Shown here: piece after piece, positions 6,299 to 14,037 of the stretch | Position numbering within the stretch: position 1 is the stretch's first letter | Layout: each line of letters opens with the position of its first letter | Assembly: GCA_031270145.1 (NCBI GenBank) | Contig: JAISYD010000099.1 | Location: 1 to 23,756, forward strand | From: Planctomycetota bacterium | GTDB lineage: Bacteria > Planctomycetota > SZUA-567 | Direction of reading: 5' to 3' | Length of the DNA: 23,756 nucleotides | Notes under the pieces: generated by a model | Told to the model about the DNA's origin: nothing | Databases searched by the model: none | Seen by the model: only the letters and a program-made list of their open reading frames with translations | Translations under genes and position numbers: made by a program

Positions 6299-8590
6299 CT
6301 AGAGCGCCTCCAGGAATTCCAGATCGCAGCGCCGGGCCGACAAATCCACCTTGCGGACGCGGACCCGCACCAACTGGCCGATATGGAAGCCGGGGCCGCC
6401 GGCCAGTTCCGGCCGTTTCGCCCCCGCCCTCCGCCCGACCGCCGGCGGCGGCAAATCCTCCCGGGCGACATAGCCCTTCCTCGCCAACTCGGACTTCGGA
6501 AGCAACCCCTCCACCAGGAAGCCGGCCAGCTCCACAAATACGCCGAATTTGCGCACCCCGGTCACCACCGCCTGAAAATCCCGCCCGTCCGCCCTGGACA
6601 GGAGTTCCAGGCGGCGGAAATCCTTGACCTCCTCCTCGATCCGCATGGCCCGGCGCTCCCGGGATGAGCAATGCTCCCCCAACTCGTCCAGGCTGCCCTC
6701 GACGACGACCGGCCGGCGCAACTTTTTCGGCAATTTGTTGGTCTTTTCGCGAGCGATGGCGAAGGCCATATCCAGCATCTGGTGCAGGTGCAGATCCGGA
6801 TAGCGGCGGATAGGGCTGGTGAAGTGCAGGTACTTGGGGAAATTCAGGGCGAAATGGCCGATGTCGGGATCCCGGGCATAGGTCGCCTGTTGGAAACTCT
6901 TGAGGATCATCAGGTTTATGGCGTGCTCCTCGGGCCGGCCGGCCGCCCTGGCCACCACCGCCTTGAGTTTTTTGCGCTGGAAGGGCGGCTTGAAGGGATA
7001 GCCGCTGGCGGTCAGATATTCGGCCAGCTCCTCGACCCGCTCATCCTTGGGCGGCGGATGCAGGCGGTGCAGGGTCGGGAGGCCGTTGGCCGCCGTCCAT
7101 TCGGCCAGGGAGCGGTTGGCGGCAAGCATGAACTCCTCCACCATCTGGTGGGATTCGTCGTTCTCCACCTTTTCCAAGGCCTCGGTCCGGCCCTCGGAAT
7201 CAATGACCACCCGGAATTCGCCGAGATTCAGATCGATCGCCCCGCCGTCCAGCCGCCTTTTGCGCAACCGCATGGCGAGGCCGTGCAGGCGGACCACCTG
7301 GCCCAACAGTTCCCGGTCGGGAAAGGCGCGGGCCAGGGCCTTGTCCCGGAGCAGGGACAACACCTCCCCGTAGGTGAAGCGCCGATGGCTGCGGATGAGG
7401 GTCCGGTGGATGGAATAGCCGAGACGCTCGCCCTCCGGGCTGAATTTGATGCGCACCGTCTTGGCCAGGCGATTCTCGTCCGGCCTTAGCGAGCAGACAT
7501 CGTTGGAAAGTTCCTCCGGCAACATGGGTATGACCCGCTCGGGAAGGTAAATACTGGTCGAACGGTTGCGCGCCTCGATATCCAGTTCCGAGCCCGGCCG
7601 CACATAGTGCGCCACATCGGCGATATGGACATCCACGGTCAAAGCGCCGTCCGGATCTTCCCGGATGGCCAGGGCGTCGTCGAAGTCGCGGGCGTCCGGC
7701 GGATCGATGGTGCAGCAGATTTCGCCGGTCAAATCCAGCCGGCCCGCCAGATCTTGGGGCTGGAGGCTCCGCTCCAGCCGCCGGGCGGCCAAAAGGACAT
7801 TTTCCGGAAAGGGGCCGGGCGCGTCGTTTTCGGCCAGGATGGCGGCGGTCTCGGTGTCGGGATCGCCCGAGGGTCCCAGCACCTCGACAATCCTGGCCCT
7901 GGCTCCGCCGGCCGCCTTCGGCCAAGCCATGACTTCCATAAGGATCTTCTGCCCCTTGGGCGGCAAATCGGCGTCGGAGGCGACGGTCCGGCTGTTCGGG
8001 GCCAGCGACGACGGCTTGCCGCCGGCCTTTTCGGCGTTCCGGCGCCGGCGCTGCGACTTGGCGGTCTGGGAAGCCGATTTGTCCGGGGCGTCAGGCGAAA
8101 AAACGATGGCGAACTCGTAACTGAATCGCGGATCGTCGACTTTCGCCTTGCCGTTCGCGAGCATGCTGCCAATCAGGCGGGTCCTGGCCCGCTCGACCAC
8201 CTCCGCCACCTCGCCGGCCGGCCGGCGGCCGCCCTCCAGCACCCTGACCAGCGCCCGATCGCCGTCAAAGGCGTCCAGCAACCGGTCGGAGGGGATGAAG
8301 ACGTCGGCCGCGCCGGCGTCGTCCGGTATGAGGAAGGCATGGCCGGCCAGGGCGATGTCGAGGCGGCCGGGCAGCAATTTTTCCACGTCGCCGGGAAGCC
8401 GCCAGCGGGAGTCGTCCCAGCGGACGATGAGGCCGGCCAGACGCAATTCCTCCAGGGCGGAGCGGAATTCGTGGAATTCCCGCTTGGGCACGCCCAACCG
8501 GAACGCCATGTCCCGCGAGCGCATGGGGCGGTAACCGGGTTTGGCGAAAAATGCCTTCAGATCCCTCCCGAACTGTTCGCGCCTGGTCAT
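6299..8590 (-). CDS. rnr: Ribonuclease R
   Basis: This 3'-to-5' exoribonuclease of the RNase II/RNB family degrades structured RNA, including rRNA and mRNA decay intermediates. The 763 residues show a winged-helix N-terminus (about 1-67), cold-shock OB domains, and the RNB catalytic core with TIDPPDARDFDDA. The four metal-binding aspartates are D296, D302, D304 and D305. HIADVAHYVRPGSELD and HFTSPIRRYPDLHLHQM are also canonical. A C-terminal S1 domain starts near AVVTGVRKFGVFVEL. A Lys/Arg/Ser-rich insert lies at about 170-212 between the OB region and the catalytic core. The ATG at 8590 overlaps the serS stop as ATGA, so translation is coupled to serS; the frame stays open further upstream only as a shadow of serS. 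The RNB and S1 motifs make the call firm. Confidence 0.95.
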   Translation of the reverse strand: MTRREQFGRDLKAFFAKPGYRPMRSRDMAFRLGVPKREFHEFRSALEELRLAGLIVRWDDSRWRLPGDVEKLLPGRLDIALAGHAFLIPDDAGAADVFIPSDRLLDAFDGDRALVRVLEGGRRPAGEVAEVVERARTRLIGSMLANGKAKVDDPRFSYEFAIVFSPDAPDKSASQTAKSQRRRRNAEKAGGKPSSLAPNSRTVASDADLPPKGQKILMEVMAWPKAAGGARARIVEVLGPSGDPDTETAAILAENDAPGPFPENVLLAARRLERSLQPQDLAGRLDLTGEICCTIDPPDARDFDDALAIREDPDGALTVDVHIADVAHYVRPGSELDIEARNRSTSIYLPERVIPMLPEELSNDVCSLRPDENRLAKTVRIKFSPEGERLGYSIHRTLIRSHRRFTYGEVLSLLRDKALARAFPDRELLGQVVRLHGLAMRLRKRRLDGGAIDLNLGEFRVVIDSEGRTEALEKVENDESHQMVEEFMLAANRSLAEWTAANGLPTLHRLHPPPKDERVEELAEYLTASGYPFKPPFQRKKLKAVVARAAGRPEEHAINLMILKSFQQATYARDPDIGHFALNFPKYLHFTSPIRRYPDLHLHQMLDMAFAIAREKTNKLPKKLRRPVVVEGSLDELGEHCSSRERRAMRIEEEVKDFRRLELLSRADGRDFQAVVTGVRKFGVFVELAGFLVEGLLPKSELARKGYVAREDLPPPAVGRRAGAKRPELAGGPGFHIGQLVRVRVRKVDLSARRCDLEFLEAL

Positions 8591-9861
8591 GCCTTCCGGA
8601 TCTCCGTCATTCCGCCCATATAGGGTTGCAAGGCCCCGGGGACGGCCACCGAGCCGTCCCCGCGCTGGTTGTTCTCGATTATCGCCGCCATGGTCCGGGG
8701 CAGGGCCAGGCCGCTGGCGTTGAGGGTATGGACGAAGCGGATCTTCCGGTCGGCGTCCTTGTAGCGGATGTTGGCGCGCCGGGCCTGGTAGTCGGTGCAA
8801 TTGGAACAGGAGCTGGCCTCGAGATATTTCCCCACCCCGGCGGCCCAGATCTCGAAATCATAACACTTGGCGGCGGAAAAGGACATGTCGCCGGCCGCCA
8901 GGTTGAGAACCCGGTGGGGGAGCCCAAGCTCCCGAAGGATATCCTCGACATCGGCGCGCAGACCTTCGTGCTCGGAGCAGCTCTCCTCGGCCCGGGTGAA
9001 CTTTACCAACTCCACCTTGTTGAACTCGTGGACGCGCAGCAAGCCCCGGGTGTCCTTGCCGGCGGCGCCGGCCTCGCGGCGGAAACATGCCGAATAGGCG
9101 CAATACTTCAGGGGGAGGCGGTCCGCGGGCAGGATGTCGTCCCGATGGATGTTGGTCAGCGGGACCTCCGCGGTGGGTATGAGGAAGAGGTCGTCCCCCT
9201 TGTCGCAATGGTACATGTCCTCTTCCAGCTTCGGGATTTGCCCCGTGCCGATCATGCTGTCCCGGTTGACCAGGAAAGGGGGCAACCACTCGGTATAGCC
9301 GTGCCGCGAGGTGTGGAAGTCAAGAAAGAAATTAATCAGCGCCCGCTCCAGCCGCGCTCCGGCGCCCCGGTAGAGGATGAAACCGGAACCGGCCACTTTG
9401 GCCCCGCGCCTGACGTCCAGGATGTCCAGGGCCTCGCAGATTTCCCAGTGCGGTTTCGGCCGAAAGGCGAATTCCGGCCTGGCGCCCCAGGCCGCCACCT
9501 CCTGGTTGGCGGTTTCATCGCCTTTCGGGGCGTCGGCGGCCGGATGGTTGGGGATGGCGAGCATGAGGCGGCGCAATTCGGCCGCCACCGCGCGCTCCTC
9601 CCCCTCCAGGGCGGCGATGCGGTCGCCGACCCGGCGCATCTCCTCCTGTTGCGCCCCGGAGTCGGCGCCCTCCTTTTTCTTTTGGGCGATTTCCCGGGAG
9701 ACGCGGTTACGTTCGTTTTGCAGCGTCTCCTTTTCCAGCAGGATTTCCCGGCGGCGGGCGTCAAGCGCCACCGCCCGATCCACATCGACCTCGGCATTCT
9801 TCAGCCGGCAGGCCCCGCGCAGGAAATCCGGATCGTCCCTCAGCCAGCGCATATCAAGCAT
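8587..9861 (-). CDS. serS: Seryl-tRNA synthetase
   Basis: This class II aminoacyl-tRNA synthetase charges tRNA-Ser (and tRNA-Sec where present) with serine. The 424 residues have the expected layout. A tRNA-binding coiled-coil arm rich in Glu/Arg/Lys spans about 25-105. The catalytic domain contains motif 1 (around FLDFHTSRHGYTEWLPPFLV), the serine-site segment TGQIPKLEEDMY with FLIPTAEVPLTN, motif 2 (YSACFRREAGAAGKDTRGLL) and motif 3 near the end (LPRTMAAIIENNQ). The start MLDMRWLRDDP matches the family, with GAGGG 8 bases before it. It starts 16 bases after the FIST gene and overlaps rnr by 4 bases, so it is inside an operon headed by two exported proteins. Confidence 0.96.
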   Translation of the reverse strand: MLDMRWLRDDPDFLRGACRLKNAEVDVDRAVALDARRREILLEKETLQNERNRVSREIAQKKKEGADSGAQQEEMRRVGDRIAALEGEERAVAAELRRLMLAIPNHPAADAPKGDETANQEVAAWGARPEFAFRPKPHWEICEALDILDVRRGAKVAGSGFILYRGAGARLERALINFFLDFHTSRHGYTEWLPPFLVNRDSMIGTGQIPKLEEDMYHCDKGDDLFLIPTAEVPLTNIHRDDILPADRLPLKYCAYSACFRREAGAAGKDTRGLLRVHEFNKVELVKFTRAEESCSEHEGLRADVEDILRELGLPHRVLNLAAGDMSFSAAKCYDFEIWAAGVGKYLEASSCSNCTDYQARRANIRYKDADRKIRFVHTLNASGLALPRTMAAIIENNQRGDGSVAVPGALQPYMGGMTEIRKA

Positions 9862-9877
9862 ATATGAAACCCTCGTC

Positions 9878-10891
9878 CTATTTCGCCGCGAAAAACACCG
9901 CCGACGTCACCGTGAAGCCGACCCCCTTGGCCGGTTCTCCCGGCTTCACCGATCCCACCTCGCCGGGACCATAGAAACCGAAGAATTCCACTCCCGGCAG
10001 ATTCTTTTTGATCATGGCCAGCTCGTCCGCCAGCTGCTTGTTCTCAATCATGCCCTGGCGGCGGCGGCGGCAGTTGAAGATCATGGCGAAGAAGGGCGGC
10101 TCGCCCCCGCCCTGCCCCACCGCGTCGGCCAGGGCGACGTTGGCCGTATCCGGCGAGTGCGTGCCCCCGAGCAGCGACTGCCCCAACCGGAACGGTCCGC
10201 CAATCACCACCCCCACGTCGATGGCGGTCACGATTTCGCCCTTGACGATTTCCTTGGCGTTCTGATTGCCGGCGGCGGCGCCGACAATGGGGTAAACCCG
10301 CTCCAAAGCCTGGTTCAGGCCGGCGACGAAATCCTTGTTGCTGCCGTTGAACTGGTCGCCAAAGGTGAAGACCATTCTCCCGGGACGCTTCAACCCTTCA
10401 ATGAAGGGTTTGATCTCCCGCCCCAATATCAAGCCGGCCTCTTCGTAGGGGACATCGGAGTCCTGGTCGGTGGAAACGCTGAAAACGCCGATATCGACCG
10501 CATCGCCCCCGAGGGCCCAGACCTCCACGCCGGCCGAGATGTCGATAACCTCGCTGTCGGGGAAATTGCTTTCCGCCAGCAGGGGGCTGGTGACTTGGCA
10601 GCCGTAAATGATATCGCCGGGGAAATGTTTTTTCACCCCGTCGACCAGCGCCGGAACCAGTTGGGGGATGGCGGCGCCGACGAAGACGAATTTGGCGTCC
10701 GCCCCCCCGAGCCCGGCCTTGGCCTTGGCGGCGGCCTCATCGGCGGCGGCCCCGGGGTCGGCCAGCCTCGACAGGCCGATGCCGGAGCGCCAACCCTCCG
10801 GAACCGCCGGACCGGCGGCGGGAACGCCGGTGGACGCCAGGACGGCCGCGGCCAGCAGGACGGCGGCCGCCAAAAACAAATCCCTACCCAT
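9878..10891 (-). CDS. Exported FIST-domain protein
   Basis: This 337-residue protein contains FIST_N and FIST_C, a sensory module proposed to bind small ligands such as amino acids. FIST_C is visible as PFFAMIFNCRRRRQGM and, further on, FFGFYGPGEVGS. The N-terminus is a clear signal peptide (MGRDLFLAAAVLLAAAVLAS, likely cut after VPAAG), so the domain acts outside the cytoplasm, with no kinase, cyclase or methyl-accepting domain attached. The start is decided by the ribosome binding site: AGGAG directly abuts the ATG at 10897 (no spacer) but lies 6 bases before the ATG at 10891. It sits between a periplasmic binding protein gene (53-base gap) and serS (16-base gap) in one operon. Partner and ligand are unknown. 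Confidence 0.75.
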   Translation of the reverse strand: MGRDLFLAAAVLLAAAVLASTGVPAAGPAVPEGWRSGIGLSRLADPGAAADEAAAKAKAGLGGADAKFVFVGAAIPQLVPALVDGVKKHFPGDIIYGCQVTSPLLAESNFPDSEVIDISAGVEVWALGGDAVDIGVFSVSTDQDSDVPYEEAGLILGREIKPFIEGLKRPGRMVFTFGDQFNGSNKDFVAGLNQALERVYPIVGAAAGNQNAKEIVKGEIVTAIDVGVVIGGPFRLGQSLLGGTHSPDTANVALADAVGQGGGEPPFFAMIFNCRRRRQGMIENKQLADELAMIKKNLPGVEFFGFYGPGEVGSVKPGEPAKGVGFTVTSAVFFAAK

Positions 10892-10944
10892 ATCCATCTC
10901 CTTATATATGCAAAATCACCTTCCGCCCCCGGGAACGCGGGAGC

Positions 10945-12120
10945 CTACGGATCATAACGCTCGGCGTAAACCGGCATCATGCGGTTGCCCTTCCTTTCCA
11001 CCACCCGGATCAGGACCGGCTTGACAATATTCAATTCCTTGTCCACGCTCATCCGCCCGGTGGCCAGGTTCAAGTTGCGAAAGCCCGCCAGCCGATCCCG
11101 CAACGCCGCCGGCGAATCGGCCTTCTCCGCCGCCAGGGCCAGCAACGACACCGCGTCATAGGCGCTGGCCGCCTGGGCGTCCGGCTCGTCCATCCCGGCG
11201 TTCTGGATTTCGCGCATGAATTCCTGGAACGGCCGGTAGCGCAGAGCCTCCTCGTAGATGACGCTGGTGAAGCAGGTGCCGGCCAGCCGGGTCCCGGCGC
11301 CCTCGAAAAGCAATTCGTTGTCCCAGGTTTCGGGGCCGCAGAAGCGGGTGGAAATGCCCAATTCCTTGCTGGCGTGGATCAACTCCGTCGCCTCAAGGGC
11401 GTAGGACGGGGCGAAAATAAAGTCCGGATTCTTCGCGGCGACGAACCGGAGCGCCTTTTCGTAATCCTTTTCGCCGTTTTCGTCGCGGAAACTGGCGATG
11501 GCCACGACTTTGCCGCCGAGGGCGGCGAATTTCCCCTGGAAGACGGAGGGGAATTCGGCGCTGAAGAAGTAGTTTGAATCGTAGATTATGCCGCAGGTTT
11601 TGGCCCCGTATTTCTCAATCTGGAAGTTGGCCAGGGCGGCGGCCTGGGGTGAATTGCCGTAGCAGACGCGGAAAACCCAAGCATTGTCAACCGTGACGAT
11701 GTCGGCCGAGGCCAGCGGGGAAATGAGCGGTATCCGCAGCCGCTTGGCCGTCGGGATGGCGGCGATGACGGAATCGGAAAGAAGCGGGCCGATGACGGCG
11801 AGGACCTGGAATTTGCTCACCAATTCCTCGATGTCCCTGGTCGCCTGGCCGGTGTCGCTCCCGTTGTCCCGCCATTCGATGACCAGGCGCTTGCCGGCGA
11901 CGCCGCCCTTCTCGTTGATCAGCCTGGCCCGGGTAAGAGCCCCGTAATAGGCGGACTGGCCGTAATAGTCGAATTTCCCGGTGAGCGGCAGGGTGGCGCC
12001 GATGACGACCTCGCCGGTAAATTTGTCTTCGGGCGCGCCGGCCCCGGAGTCGCCCGCGGCGGACGGATGCGAAAACGCCAGAACCGCGGCCAGCCAAGGC
12101 GCCAACAGCCGAAAGACCAT
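10945..12120 (-). CDS. Periplasmic binding protein, Leu/Ile/Val-type, without its own transporter
   Basis: This is a second Peripla_BP_6-family ligand-binding protein, 391 residues. A signal peptide (MVFRLLAPWLAAVLAFSHPS) is probably cut after SAA; there is no lipobox. The mature domain begins GEVVIGATLPLTGKFDYYGQ and continues with INEKGGVAGKRL and AVIGPLLSDSVIAA, typical of the family. The start at 12120 has AGGGGGAAG about 6 bases upstream and lies about 40 bases after a predicted transcription start, whereas the longer open frame upstream is Arg-rich noise. It is first in the operon with the FIST protein, serS and rnr. No permease or ATPase gene accompanies it, so it either feeds the liv importer elsewhere in the window or serves as a sensor. 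It clearly differs in sequence from livK at 266-1405. Confidence 0.85.
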   Translation of the reverse strand: MVFRLLAPWLAAVLAFSHPSAAGDSGAGAPEDKFTGEVVIGATLPLTGKFDYYGQSAYYGALTRARLINEKGGVAGKRLVIEWRDNGSDTGQATRDIEELVSKFQVLAVIGPLLSDSVIAAIPTAKRLRIPLISPLASADIVTVDNAWVFRVCYGNSPQAAALANFQIEKYGAKTCGIIYDSNYFFSAEFPSVFQGKFAALGGKVVAIASFRDENGEKDYEKALRFVAAKNPDFIFAPSYALEATELIHASKELGISTRFCGPETWDNELLFEGAGTRLAGTCFTSVIYEEALRYRPFQEFMREIQNAGMDEPDAQAASAYDAVSLLALAAEKADSPAALRDRLAGFRNLNLATGRMSVDKELNIVKPVLIRVVERKGNRMMPVYAERYDP

Positions 12121-12168
12121 CCCATCTTCCCCCTGGCGCAACCGGAACGCCCCGGAACCATGCGGTTC

Positions 12169-12197
12169 ATTATACCACGCCGCGCCGAAAACCGCAA
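12169..12197 (-). promoter_or_regulatory. Sigma-70 promoter of the binding protein-FIST-serS-rnr operon
   Basis: On the minus strand, TTGCGG (12197-12192), a 17-base spacer and a perfect TATAAT (12174-12169) preceded by TGG (extended -10) lie about 50 bases before the start codon at 12120. This is the best-matching promoter in the window. Confidence 0.65.
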
Positions 12198-12445
12198 CCG
12201 CCTTTGTCGGGCGGCGGCCGCTCCTTCGCCGCCGCCGGGCGAAAGGCCGGCGGCGGACAATTCGCTCCCGGTCGCGGTCCGCTTCGTTTGGCCGCCGGTA
12301 CCGACCGGCGGGCGGTTTTACCGGCGATCCGAATCTTGACGCCCGAAACCGGGCGGCCCGCGAACGGCGCCGCGCCCCATTGGCGGCGCTTTGCCCGGGG
12401 TTTCGGCCTTGCGGCCCCATTCCTGGCGCCGGCCGGCGATTTTTC
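12198..12445. other. Non-coding GC-rich intergenic region with hairpins
   Basis: No convincing gene is seen in this stretch; open frames on both strands are compositionally biased and lack ribosome binding sites. It contains several inverted repeats. One is an 8-bp perfect stem (CCGCCGGT 12292-12299 with ACCGGCGG 12304-12311) followed by GCGG and four T. Another is a palindrome CGCCGGCCGGCG (12427-12438) followed by five T (12440-12444). The latter could end a transcript just before the nusA promoter. No match to RNase P, tmRNA or SRP RNA signatures was seen. Confidence 0.4.
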
Positions 12446-12473
12446 TTGACAGCGAAGCGGAATGGGGGAAAAT
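12446..12473 (+). promoter_or_regulatory. Probable promoter of nusA-infB-rbfA
   Basis: A perfect TTGACA (12446-12451), a 16-base spacer and GAAAAT (12468-12473, four of six consensus bases) stand about 185 bases before nusA. This leaves a long leader that holds two terminator-like hairpins. Confidence 0.45.
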
Positions 12474-12558
12474 GTCAATGAACTGGGGAGTGGTCGCGTT
12501 TGGTTTTTTCCGCCTCTCCGGGCTGTCCTGCCCGATACGCGGTTCGGTATCGCTGTGG

Positions 12559-12587
12559 GAGCGGGCCATGCCCGCTCTTTATTTTTT
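12559..12587 (+). terminator. Strong intrinsic terminator in the nusA leader (t1)
   Basis: GAGCGGGC (12559-12566) and GCCCGCTC (12570-12577) form a perfect 8-bp stem with a CAT loop, followed by TTTATTTTTT (12578-12587). It stands 70 bases before the nusA start codon, so readthrough is required for expression from the upstream promoter. The core also resembles REP-type palindromes known from pseudomonads. Confidence 0.7.
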
Positions 12588-12609
12588 GGCGGAGCGGCCT
12601 CGGAGGCGG

Positions 12610-12633
12610 CTGGCCGGCGTCCCGGCCGGTTTT
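12610..12633 (+). terminator. Second terminator-like hairpin in the nusA leader (t2)
   Basis: CTGGCCGG (12610-12617) pairs with CCGGCCGG (12622-12629) with one T-G wobble around a 4-base loop, followed by four T (12630-12633). The T run is short, so termination would be weaker than at t1. Confidence 0.4.
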
Positions 12634-12657
12634 CCGTCGAAGCAAGGGTGATGTTTC

Positions 12658-13950
12658 ATGAATGTCAACGAAGAATTCCTCAGGCACATCGACAGCCTGC
12701 ACCGGGAAAAGGGAATTGATCGCGAACAGTTGTTCGAGTCAATCGAGACCGCATTGGTCTCGGCCGCCCGCAAGCGCTATCCGAACGTCGAGGAACTCCG
12801 GGTCCGCAGAGACCGGATGTCCGGGATCATCCGCCTGATGGACGGCGACATCCCCATCGGCGAGATGGATCCGGCCGCCTTCGGCCGCATCGCGGCCCAA
12901 ACCGCCCGCCAGGTGATGATCCAGCGCATCCGGGAAGCCGAATCGGAGGTGGTGTACGAGGAGTTCGTCGCCCGCGTCGGCAGCATCGTCAACGGCATGA
13001 TCCAGCGGATTGAGCGCGGCGCCGTTATCTGCAACATCGGCAAGTCGGACGGCATCCTGCCCCGCCAGGAGCAAATCCCCTCCGAAAATTACCGCCCGAA
13101 CGAGCGCATCCGGGCCTACGTCACCCAGGTGCGCAAAACAGGCAACAAGGTCATCATCATACTTTCCCGGACCCCTCCCGATCTGGTGCGGGAGCTTTTC
13201 GAACTGGAGGTTCCGGAAATCTACGAGCACATCGTGGAAATCAAGGGCCTGGTGCGCGAGCCCGGCTACCGCACCAAAATCGCCGTGGCCAGCTCCGACA
13301 GCCGGGTCGACGCGGTGGGAGCCTGCGTGGGCGTCCGCGGCAGCCGCATCCGCACCATCGTGGAGGAACTCGGGGGCGAAAAGATAGACATCGTGCGCTG
13401 GAACGAATCGCCGGAGATGTTTATCCGCAACGCCCTCTCGCCCTCGGAAATCGATCACATCGAATTCGACCGCAACAACCAGCGGGCGCGGGTGATTGTC
13501 CCGGACGACCAGCTTTCCCTCGCCATCGGCCGGAAGGGGCAAAACGTCAGGCTGTCCTCCCGCCTGACCGGCTGGAACCTGGACATCATGACCATCAACC
13601 AGCACAGCGCCTGGCGCGAAAAGGGCCGGCAGGAAATCGCCTCGCTGCCGGGCGTGGGCGAGGCCACCATCAACAACATGTTTATCGCCGGCTTCGAATC
13701 GTTCCACGACATCATGGAGCTCGGGATCGACAACCTCCTCGAAATCAAGGGCATTGGCGAGAAAAAAGCCCAGGAAATCTACAATTTCGCGGTCGAGGGC
13801 TACAAGCGCCGCCTGGAGGACGACTCCCGGGAACTGGCGGCGGCCAAGGAAAGAAAAGCCGCCGGCCAGCCGCCGCCGGAAATGGCGCCGCCGCCGGACG
13901 AGGCGGACGAAACGCCGCTCGTAGCCTCCCTGGAGGCGGAAATTAGATAG
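12658..13950 (+). CDS. nusA: Transcription termination/antitermination factor NusA
   Basis: NusA binds RNA polymerase and nascent RNA and affects pausing, termination and antitermination. The 430 residues contain the polymerase-binding N-terminal domain (about 1-103), an S1 domain (about 105-170, GAVICNIGKSDGILP), KH1 with GVRGSR (225-230), KH2 with AIGRKGQN (289-296), and a C-terminal pair of helix-hairpin-helix-like repeats (SLPGVGEATINN, then EIKGIGEKKAQEIY). The tail is Ala/Pro/acidic and likely disordered. AAGGGTG at 12645-12650 precedes the ATG by 7 bases. It heads nusA-infB-rbfA, but neither rimP upstream nor ylxR downstream, the usual companions, is present. The two leader terminators suggest autoregulation. 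Confidence 0.95.
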   Translation: MNVNEEFLRHIDSLHREKGIDREQLFESIETALVSAARKRYPNVEELRVRRDRMSGIIRLMDGDIPIGEMDPAAFGRIAAQTARQVMIQRIREAESEVVYEEFVARVGSIVNGMIQRIERGAVICNIGKSDGILPRQEQIPSENYRPNERIRAYVTQVRKTGNKVIIILSRTPPDLVRELFELEVPEIYEHIVEIKGLVREPGYRTKIAVASSDSRVDAVGACVGVRGSRIRTIVEELGGEKIDIVRWNESPEMFIRNALSPSEIDHIEFDRNNQRARVIVPDDQLSLAIGRKGQNVRLSSRLTGWNLDIMTINQHSAWREKGRQEIASLPGVGEATINNMFIAGFESFHDIMELGIDNLLEIKGIGEKKAQEIYNFAVEGYKRRLEDDSRELAAAKERKAAGQPPPEMAPPPDEADETPLVASLEAEIR

Positions 13951-13960
13951 ATGTCTGTAC

Positions 13961-13983
13961 GGCGTTTCCAGCGTGGAGACGCC
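13961..13983 (+). other. Hairpin between nusA and infB
   Basis: GGCGTTTCC (13961-13969) pairs with GGAGACGCC (13975-13983), nine pairs with one wobble and a 5-base loop. No T run follows. It lies in the 87-base gap before infB and could be an RNA processing or stability element. The infB ribosome binding site (AGGA, 14025-14028) lies outside it. Confidence 0.45.
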
Positions 13984-14037
13984 GGGACGGCGGAATGGGG
14001 CGCACGCGCCGGAAGGCGTGATTTAGGAAAAAGCTAG

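Noticed and set aside
7607..9867. Long plus-strand frames over rnr and serS
   Set aside because: Both minus-strand genes have full catalytic motifs; the plus frames have none.
12120..12420. N-terminal extension of the orphan binding protein by 100 residues
   Set aside because: The extension is Arg-rich, covers the consensus promoter at 12169-12197 and would remove the signal peptide from the N-terminus.
12198..12445. A housekeeping RNA (RNase P, tmRNA, SRP RNA) in the hairpin-rich gap
   Set aside because: None of the conserved sequence signatures is present; hairpins are expected in such GC-rich sequence.
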